Positions 5,863 to 9,537 of a stretch of DNA of 9,537 bases are shown here, in pieces. Made by a program: the position numbers and the translations under genes. Each line of letters begins with the position of its first letter. Within the stretch, counting starts at the first letter, position 1. The notes under the pieces were generated by a model that was given only the letters and a program-made list of their open reading frames with translations, was not told the origin of the DNA and ran no database searches. Source of the stretch: Bacillota bacterium (lineage in GTDB: Bacteria; Bacillota; Clostridia; DSM-8532); NCBI GenBank assembly GCA_023426765.1, contig JAEZBW010000466.1, forward strand, positions 1 through 9,537, given 5' to 3'.

Positions 5863-6372
5863 TTGGAAGAATATCTGACTGTCGGAAAAATAATCAACAC
5901 CCATGGCGTAAAGGGAGAGATGAAGGTAATGCCTTTAACCTCCGATATCAGCCGGTTTGATTATCTGAAGCTTGTCTGGCTGGAAGCGAACGGAAAACTG
6001 ACCGAGCATTTTGTTGAGAAGGTGCGGTATCATCAGGGTTTCGTGCTGTTAACCCTGCGCGGTATCGACACGATGGACAAAGCTATCGCGCTGAAGGATT
6101 GTTATTTAAAAGTGGATCGGAAGCATACCCGTCCTCTGGAGGAAAACGAATACTTCATTGCCGATTTAATAGGCTGCAGCGTTTTTGAAAAAGGGGTGCT
6201 TCTGGGCACTGTTACCGATGTAATCCAGACAGGCAGCAATGACGTCTATGTTACAGAAGGCGAGAAATACGGGGAAATTCTGATCCCTGCCCTGGAGCAG
6301 GTTGTGCACAGGGTGGATATCGTAAACAGGCAGATTGATGTTGAGCTTCCGGAAGGGTTGGTTGAACGATGA
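5863..6372 (+). CDS. rimM: Ribosome maturation factor RimM
   Basis: Helps assemble the head of the 30S subunit during 16S rRNA processing, binding ribosomal protein S19 in characterised species. The 169 residues match the family length. The N-terminal RimM domain begins with VGKIINTHGVKGEMKV (7-22), and the C-terminal PRC-barrel part includes EYFIADLIGC (96-105) and the end motif GEILIPALEQVVHRVDI (137-153). The start is TTG: GGAGG (5850-5854) is eight bases upstream, an in-frame stop (TGA) lies at 5842, and no in-frame ATG or GTG fits. Two ATGs right after the GGAGG (5855, 5858) are in another frame and reach a stop after seven codons. The stop overlaps the trmD start by four bases, implying coupled translation. 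Confidence 0.95.
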   Translation: MEEYLTVGKIINTHGVKGEMKVMPLTSDISRFDYLKLVWLEANGKLTEHFVEKVRYHQGFVLLTLRGIDTMDKAIALKDCYLKVDRKHTRPLEENEYFIADLIGCSVFEKGVLLGTVTDVIQTGSNDVYVTEGEKYGEILIPALEQVVHRVDIVNRQIDVELPEGLVER

Positions 6373-7148
6373 GATTTGACATACTCACCCTTTTCCCCGA
6401 AGCGGTGGACAGCTTCCTTTCGGGCAGCATCATCGGACGTGCCCGGGAGAAGGGTATTTTAACCGTTCAAACCTGGAACATCCGGGATTTTTCTCTGGAT
6501 AAGCATAAAAAAGTGGATGATTATCCATACGGCGGCGGCAGCGGAATGGTCATGACCCCTCAGCCCATCCATGATTGCTGGCTGCATATAACCAAGGATC
6601 TGCCGTATAAACCGAAAACCATATACATGAGCCCTCAGGGAAAGGTTCTGACGCAGGATATCGCTAAAAGGCTGAGGCAGGAAGAACATATCATCCTTCT
6701 GTGCGGACATTATGAAGGGGTGGACGAACGGATCCTCGAAGAGATCGTCGACGAAGAGATTTCTATTGGAGACTACGTATTAACCGGCGGCGAGTTGCCC
6801 GCTATGGTGCTGGTGGACTGTATCGGCCGCATGGTTGAAGGGGTGCTGCCCTCTGAGGAGGCTTTTTCAGAGGAATCGCATTATGATGGTCTGCTGGAAT
6901 ACCCCCAATATTCCAGACCTCCGGAGTATCTCGGCAAAAGCGTACCGGACATCCTGTTGTCCGGACATCATGCCAACATCCAGAAGTGGCGGCTGGAGAA
7001 AAAGCTGGAACGAACCCGGGAAAAAAGACCGGATTTATTTGAGAAATACAGACTGAGTCACCCAGAGGAAAAGAAGGAAAAGAAGAGAAAGAAAAAACCC
7101 ATCCTCCAAACCGATGTTCATCCGGAGGATGAGCAGAATCAACCTTAG
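6369..7148 (+). CDS. trmD: tRNA (guanine-37-N1) methyltransferase TrmD
   Basis: Methylates G37 next to the anticodon using S-adenosylmethionine, preventing +1 frameshifts. Visible SPOUT-fold motifs are DDYPYGGGSGMVM (50-62), LCGHYEGVDER (111-121) and SIGDYVLTGGELP (132-144), the last being part of the knotted cofactor site. Arg154 and the GLLEYPQYSRP motif (174-184) are also present, followed by LSGHHANI (197-204). Position 169 is Glu where the E. coli enzyme has the catalytic Asp169, by alignment from memory. The last 29 residues (231-259) form a Lys/Glu-rich tail beyond the conserved domain. Translation starts inside the rimM stop (ATGA overlap). The rplS gene that commonly follows is absent; rarA follows instead. 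Confidence 0.97.
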   Translation: MRFDILTLFPEAVDSFLSGSIIGRAREKGILTVQTWNIRDFSLDKHKKVDDYPYGGGSGMVMTPQPIHDCWLHITKDLPYKPKTIYMSPQGKVLTQDIAKRLRQEEHIILLCGHYEGVDERILEEIVDEEISIGDYVLTGGELPAMVLVDCIGRMVEGVLPSEEAFSEESHYDGLLEYPQYSRPPEYLGKSVPDILLSGHHANIQKWRLEKKLERTREKRPDLFEKYRLSHPEEKKEKKRKKKPILQTDVHPEDEQNQP

Positions 7149-7163
7149 GAGTAGACAGGGTTG

Positions 7164-7184
7164 AACCGGCTTTCCGAGCCGGTT
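7164..7184 (+). other. Perfect hairpin between trmD and rarA
   Basis: AACCGGCT (7164-7171) and AGCCGGTT (7177-7184) form an eight-pair stem with loop TTCCG. No T-run follows (ATAAGAG), so it is not a normal terminator. It may be an RNA processing or stability site, or partly limit read-through into rarA. Confidence 0.6.
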
Positions 7185-7204
7185 ATAAGAGAAAGGTGTT
7201 AACC

Positions 7205-8515
7205 TTGGAGCAGAACAAAAAGAAGGAACCCCTGGCATATCGGATGATGCCGCGGACACTGCAGAATTTTGTCGGACAGGAGCATATCGTCGGTAAAGGG
7301 AAACTTTTGCACCGAATGATTCAGGCCGATAAAATCTCCTCCATCATCCTTTACGGGCCGCCCGGCACGGGGAAAACATCCCTGGCCCGCATTATTGCCA
7401 ACACCACAAAATCTGTATTCCGTCAGCTGAATGCGGTAACTGCAGGTGTTAAGGACATCAAGCAGGTCGTAGAGGAAACCGACAATGCTTTCCTGAACCC
7501 TTCGGGCCGCTGTGTTTTGTTTATCGATGAAATTCATCGCTTTAACAAATCCCAGCAGGACGCTTTGCTTCCTTATGTTGAAAACGGCCTTGTGACGCTG
7601 ATAGGGGCGACCACTGAAAATCCCTTTTTTGAGGTGAACAAGGCGCTGATCTCCCGATCCACGGTTTTTATGCTGAAGCCGCTGAATGAGCAAAATATTG
7701 AACAGATCATCCGTCAGGCCCTGGCCGATCCCGAACGTGGCTGCGGAAACCTGAAAATTGCCATTGATGATGACGCTATCCGTCTTTTAGCGGTATTATC
7801 CGGCGGAGATGCCCGGGTTGCACTGAATGCACTTGAGTTGGCCGTACTAACCTCAGAAACCCGAAGTGACGGCTGGTATGAAATCACCACGGGGGTTGTC
7901 GAAGAGTGTATCCAAAAGAAAGTTGTCCGGTTTGATAAATCTTCAGAAGCACATTATGATAATATCAGCGCTTTTATTAAATCGATGCGCGGCAGTGATC
8001 CCGATGCGACGCTGTTTTATCTGGGAAGGGCGCTTTATGCGGGCGAAACACCGGAGTTTTTAAGCCGCCGAATTATTATCTGCGCGTCGGAGGATGTTGG
8101 AATGGCCAACCCCAATGCGCTGAATGTTGCGGTTTCGGCAGCGCTTGCCATTGAGAGGATCGGAATGCCGGAGGCGAGGCTGCTGCTTGCCCACGCTGCG
8201 GTCATGGTTGCAACAAGCCCCAAGTCCAATTCCTGTTATAAAGGGCTGGGTGCGGCGATGAAGGATGTGGAGACAAAAAACACCGGCGAAGTGCCCATGC
8301 ACCTGCGCAATGCTCCCGTTGAGGGAATGTCCGGGCTGGGTTACGGCAACGGTTACCTGTATGCCCACGATTTCCCCGGGAATATCGTGGATCAGGAGTA
8401 TCTGCCCGAAGAGGTACGGGGGGCGGAGTATTATCAACCGTCGATGAACGGGTATGAGGCGAAAATTCATGACTGGCTTCAGTCCCGCAGAAAACGGAAA
8501 CAACAGCAAACCTGA
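7205..8515 (+). CDS. rarA: Replication-associated recombination protein RarA (MgsA), AAA+ ATPase
   Basis: Clamp-loader-like AAA+ ATPase that acts at stalled replication forks and interacts with SSB in characterised bacteria. The 436-residue product has LGYR-type N-terminal residues (AYRMMPRTL, 11-19), FVGQEHIVG (22-30), Walker A GPPGTGKT (51-58), Walker B LFIDEIHRF (105-113), sensor GATTENP (134-140) and the arginine-finger region ISRS (149-152). The C-terminal half carries the usual RarA tetramerisation region, including GDARVALN and EDVGMANP, and ends with the conserved YLPEEVRGAEYYQP. I prefer TTG 7205, eight bases after AAAGG (7192-7196); an in-frame GTG at 7196 overlaps that site and would add three residues. 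AAGGT (7193-7197) can pair with ACCTT (7202-7206), covering both site and start. It lies 56 bp after trmD and may share its transcript. Confidence 0.95.
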   Translation: MEQNKKKEPLAYRMMPRTLQNFVGQEHIVGKGKLLHRMIQADKISSIILYGPPGTGKTSLARIIANTTKSVFRQLNAVTAGVKDIKQVVEETDNAFLNPSGRCVLFIDEIHRFNKSQQDALLPYVENGLVTLIGATTENPFFEVNKALISRSTVFMLKPLNEQNIEQIIRQALADPERGCGNLKIAIDDDAIRLLAVLSGGDARVALNALELAVLTSETRSDGWYEITTGVVEECIQKKVVRFDKSSEAHYDNISAFIKSMRGSDPDATLFYLGRALYAGETPEFLSRRIIICASEDVGMANPNALNVAVSAALAIERIGMPEARLLLAHAAVMVATSPKSNSCYKGLGAAMKDVETKNTGEVPMHLRNAPVEGMSGLGYGNGYLYAHDFPGNIVDQEYLPEEVRGAEYYQPSMNGYEAKIHDWLQSRRKRKQQQT

Positions 8516-8647
8516 TCGTGACTGGAGCAAGGAAAGAACCACCGGTATTATCACGAAAATGCAGAGCTTTCAGGAAACTATGATGAGTGATTGCTCTTTA
8601 GTCCTCAATAGCTGTTTCATCTGCCGTAGATCGTAAATTGTGTTTCG

Positions 8648-8676
8648 TTCACCTGACAGTAATGTCAAACTATAGA
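8648..8676 (+). promoter_or_regulatory. Candidate promoter with a dyad in its spacer
   Basis: TTCACC (8648-8653) and TATAGA (8671-8676) are 17 bp apart, each four of six from consensus. The spacer holds TGACA-GTAA-TGTCA (8654-8667), a perfect five-base dyad placed where a repressor would block RNA polymerase. I cannot match it to a named operator. Bases 8516-8647, between rarA and this site, show no gene and no clear terminator. Confidence 0.4.
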
Positions 8677-8699
8677 TTTTTTTAGAAGGTGTGATATAT

Positions 8700-8990
8700 T
8701 TGCTTAAAAGAGTTTTAGCCTGGATTGCGCTTATATTCTTCATTTTTATTGTGGTGAACATTCTGTTTATTCACATATATGTCACTGAAAGCGTGACCAT
8801 TTTCCTGCTATATGCGTTGGTTTTCATATTCGGATCCAAAGGAAACCTGTTCAAAACCGATCCCATGCCCAATCGCAGCAATGACAGCCCCGAACCGGCC
8901 GACAACCCGGAGGTCAATGAAAAAGCTGAATTGGATGATCATCCCGCTGATATCTCTGAGCACATTGAATCAGATGGCTCTGAACGGTAA
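8700..8990 (+). CDS. Small two-helix membrane protein with acidic tail, unknown function
   Basis: I do not recognise a family. The 96-residue product starts with Lys/Arg, has two hydrophobic helices (about 5-27 and 31-45) joined by a short loop, and then a polar tail (52-96) rich in Asp, Glu, Pro and Ser. The positive residues before helix 1 and after helix 2 suggest that both ends face the cytosol. TTG 8700 is preferred because GAAGG (8685-8689) lies ten bases upstream; GTG 8691 is also in frame but only one base from that site. It is probably its own transcript, lying between rarA and the Fur gene. No part of it looks truncated. That it is a real gene is supported by the ribosome site, the candidate promoter and the membrane-like composition. 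Confidence 0.62.
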   Translation: MLKRVLAWIALIFFIFIVVNILFIHIYVTESVTIFLLYALVFIFGSKGNLFKTDPMPNRSNDSPEPADNPEVNEKAELDDHPADISEHIESDGSER

Positions 8991-9024
8991 TGCAAAGGAA
9001 CAGTAACAAACAAGTTGAAACGCA

Positions 9025-9037
9025 AATCCATTGGATT
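9025..9037. promoter_or_regulatory. Candidate operator, 6-1-6 inverted repeat upstream of the Fur gene
   Basis: AATCCA-T-TGGATT is a perfect inverted repeat ending ten bases before the predicted -35 position of the Fur-gene promoter. TGGATT recurs at 9081-9086, near the predicted transcription start. It does not match the classic Fur or PerR box. Confidence 0.3.
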
Positions 9038-9066
9038 AAAATTCTGTTTCCTGTGTTGGAACGATA

Positions 9067-9075
9067 TGGTATAAT
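9067..9075 (+). promoter_or_regulatory. Extended -10 promoter of the Fur-family gene
   Basis: TGGTATAAT (9067-9075) combines an extended TGn motif with a perfect TATAAT. The -35 at 17 bp (TTTCCT, 9047-9052) is poor, as is common with extended -10 promoters. The predicted leader is about 43 bases. The preceding stretch 8991-9066 holds one copy of AACAGTAAC (8999-9007). Confidence 0.68.
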
Positions 9076-9124
9076 GGTAATGGATTCGTAAAAGCGCTCA
9101 TGGGACAGATGGAGAGTGTTATTT

Positions 9125-9537
9125 TTGATACAAAAGGATGAGTTATCCCAGCTTCTGCGGGAAAAGGGTTACAAGATCACTTCACAGAGAAAGGCTGTTC
9201 TCGATGTAGTTATGGAGCATGACGGGGAACACCTTAGCAGCCAGGAGATTTATGAACTGGTTAAGAAGAGTTACCCCGACGTTGGTATGGCCACGGTTTA
9301 CAGAACATTACCCGTTCTGGAGGAGCTTGGCTATGTTTACGCCGTAGATTTTGAAGATGGCTGTACCCGGTATGAACTGCACAAGGATGGGCAGATTCAC
9401 CGGCATCATCATCTGCTGTGTGAAAAATGCGGTAAGATTACCGAAGTGGAAGATGATCTGCTGGATGAAATTGAAGAAAAAATCTTTGCCAATTATGGCT
9501 TTGCCATTAAAGATCATAAAGTAAAATTCTATGGGAT
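9125..9537 (+). CDS. fur: Fur-family ferric uptake regulator, 3'-truncated by the window
   Basis: Metal-dependent DNA-binding repressor; in Firmicutes Fur controls iron uptake genes. The first 137 codons are visible. A winged helix comprises YKITSQRKAVLDVV (16-29), HLSSQEIYELV (36-46) and the recognition helix MATVYRTLPVLEELG (55-69). It is followed by the dimerisation and metal region: RYELHKDG (82-89), HRHHHLLCEKCGKI (92-105, with Cys99/Cys102 of the structural zinc site) and IKDHKVKFYG (128-137). Glu84 stands where PerR has its key Asp, and the overall run closely resembles Bacillus Fur, so Fur is favoured over PerR or Zur. The second Cys-x-x-Cys should follow just beyond the window. TTG 9125 is used, six bases after GGAGAG (9113-9118); ATGs at 9100 and 9109 are out of frame. 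Confidence 0.88.
   Translation, partial: MIQKDELSQLLREKGYKITSQRKAVLDVVMEHDGEHLSSQEIYELVKKSYPDVGMATVYRTLPVLEELGYVYAVDFEDGCTRYELHKDGQIHRHHHLLCEKCGKITEVEDDLLDEIEEKIFANYGFAIKDHKVKFYG

Noticed and set aside
5535..5900. Minus-strand frame of 121 codons over yajC and its terminator
   Set aside because: It is antisense to a well-conserved gene, crosses a strong hairpin and has no ribosome site or recognisable domain.
7164..7184. Terminator between trmD and rarA
   Set aside because: Perfect stem but followed by ATAAGAG, not a T-run.
7199..7693. Minus-strand frame of 164 codons over the rarA start
   Set aside because: Shadow of the conserved AAA+ coding region; no motif or ribosome site.
8060..8554. 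Minus-strand frame of 164 codons over the rarA end
   Set aside because: Shadow frame over a conserved C-terminal domain.
8454..8636. Plus-strand frame of 60 codons across the rarA stop
   Set aside because: More than a third overlaps rarA in another frame, with no good ribosome site and no domain-like composition.

Overview
The window looks like the chromosome of a low-to-mid GC Firmicute, most likely of class Clostridia. The protein families point that way: an M56/BlaR1-type sensor peptidase, a LiaI/LiaF-type membrane protein, a Fur very like the Bacillus type, and the tgt-yajC pair. Strong AGGAGG-type ribosome sites and frequent TTG starts fit as well. Every supported gene is on the + strand. 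I see no tRNA, rRNA, CRISPR array, prophage or intact insertion sequence.

Layout. (1) 1-2061: 3' part of an M56 antirepressor-like sensor whose large outer domain is not a penicillin-binding domain. (2) 2062-2885: a promoter, a long leader stem-loop and an Fe/Mn superoxide dismutase. (3) 2886-3163: a non-coding stretch with three hairpins, flanked by copies of a 10-bp repeat, then an activator-type promoter region. (4) 3173-3815: a LiaI/LiaF-like six-helix membrane protein with Gln/Asn/Tyr-rich tails, closed by a clear terminator. (5) 3915-5829: a good promoter, tgt (queuosine synthesis), an unusual three-arm repeat, a second promoter, yajC (Sec accessory) and a strong terminator. (6) 5863-8515: rimM and trmD overlap by 4 bp, then rarA follows. 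(7) 8648-8990: a small two-helix membrane protein with a dyad inside its promoter. (8) 9067-9537: promoter and 5' part of a Fur-family regulator, cut by the window end.

The genes fall into two themes. One is RNA and translation housekeeping (tgt, rimM, trmD) with secretion (yajC) and fork repair (rarA). The other is envelope and oxidative or metal stress (M56 sensor, SOD, LiaF-like protein, Fur). Ribosomal-protein neighbours usually found around rimM-trmD (rpsP, rplS) and secDF after yajC are absent here.

No gene cluster here amounts to a clearly new system. The most unusual signals are non-coding: a 17-bp stem at the start of the predicted sod transcript, the structured element at 2931-3069, a 9-mer (AACAGTAAC) found four times and only between genes, the mutually exclusive hairpins between tgt and yajC, and small hairpins that cover several ribosome binding sites.
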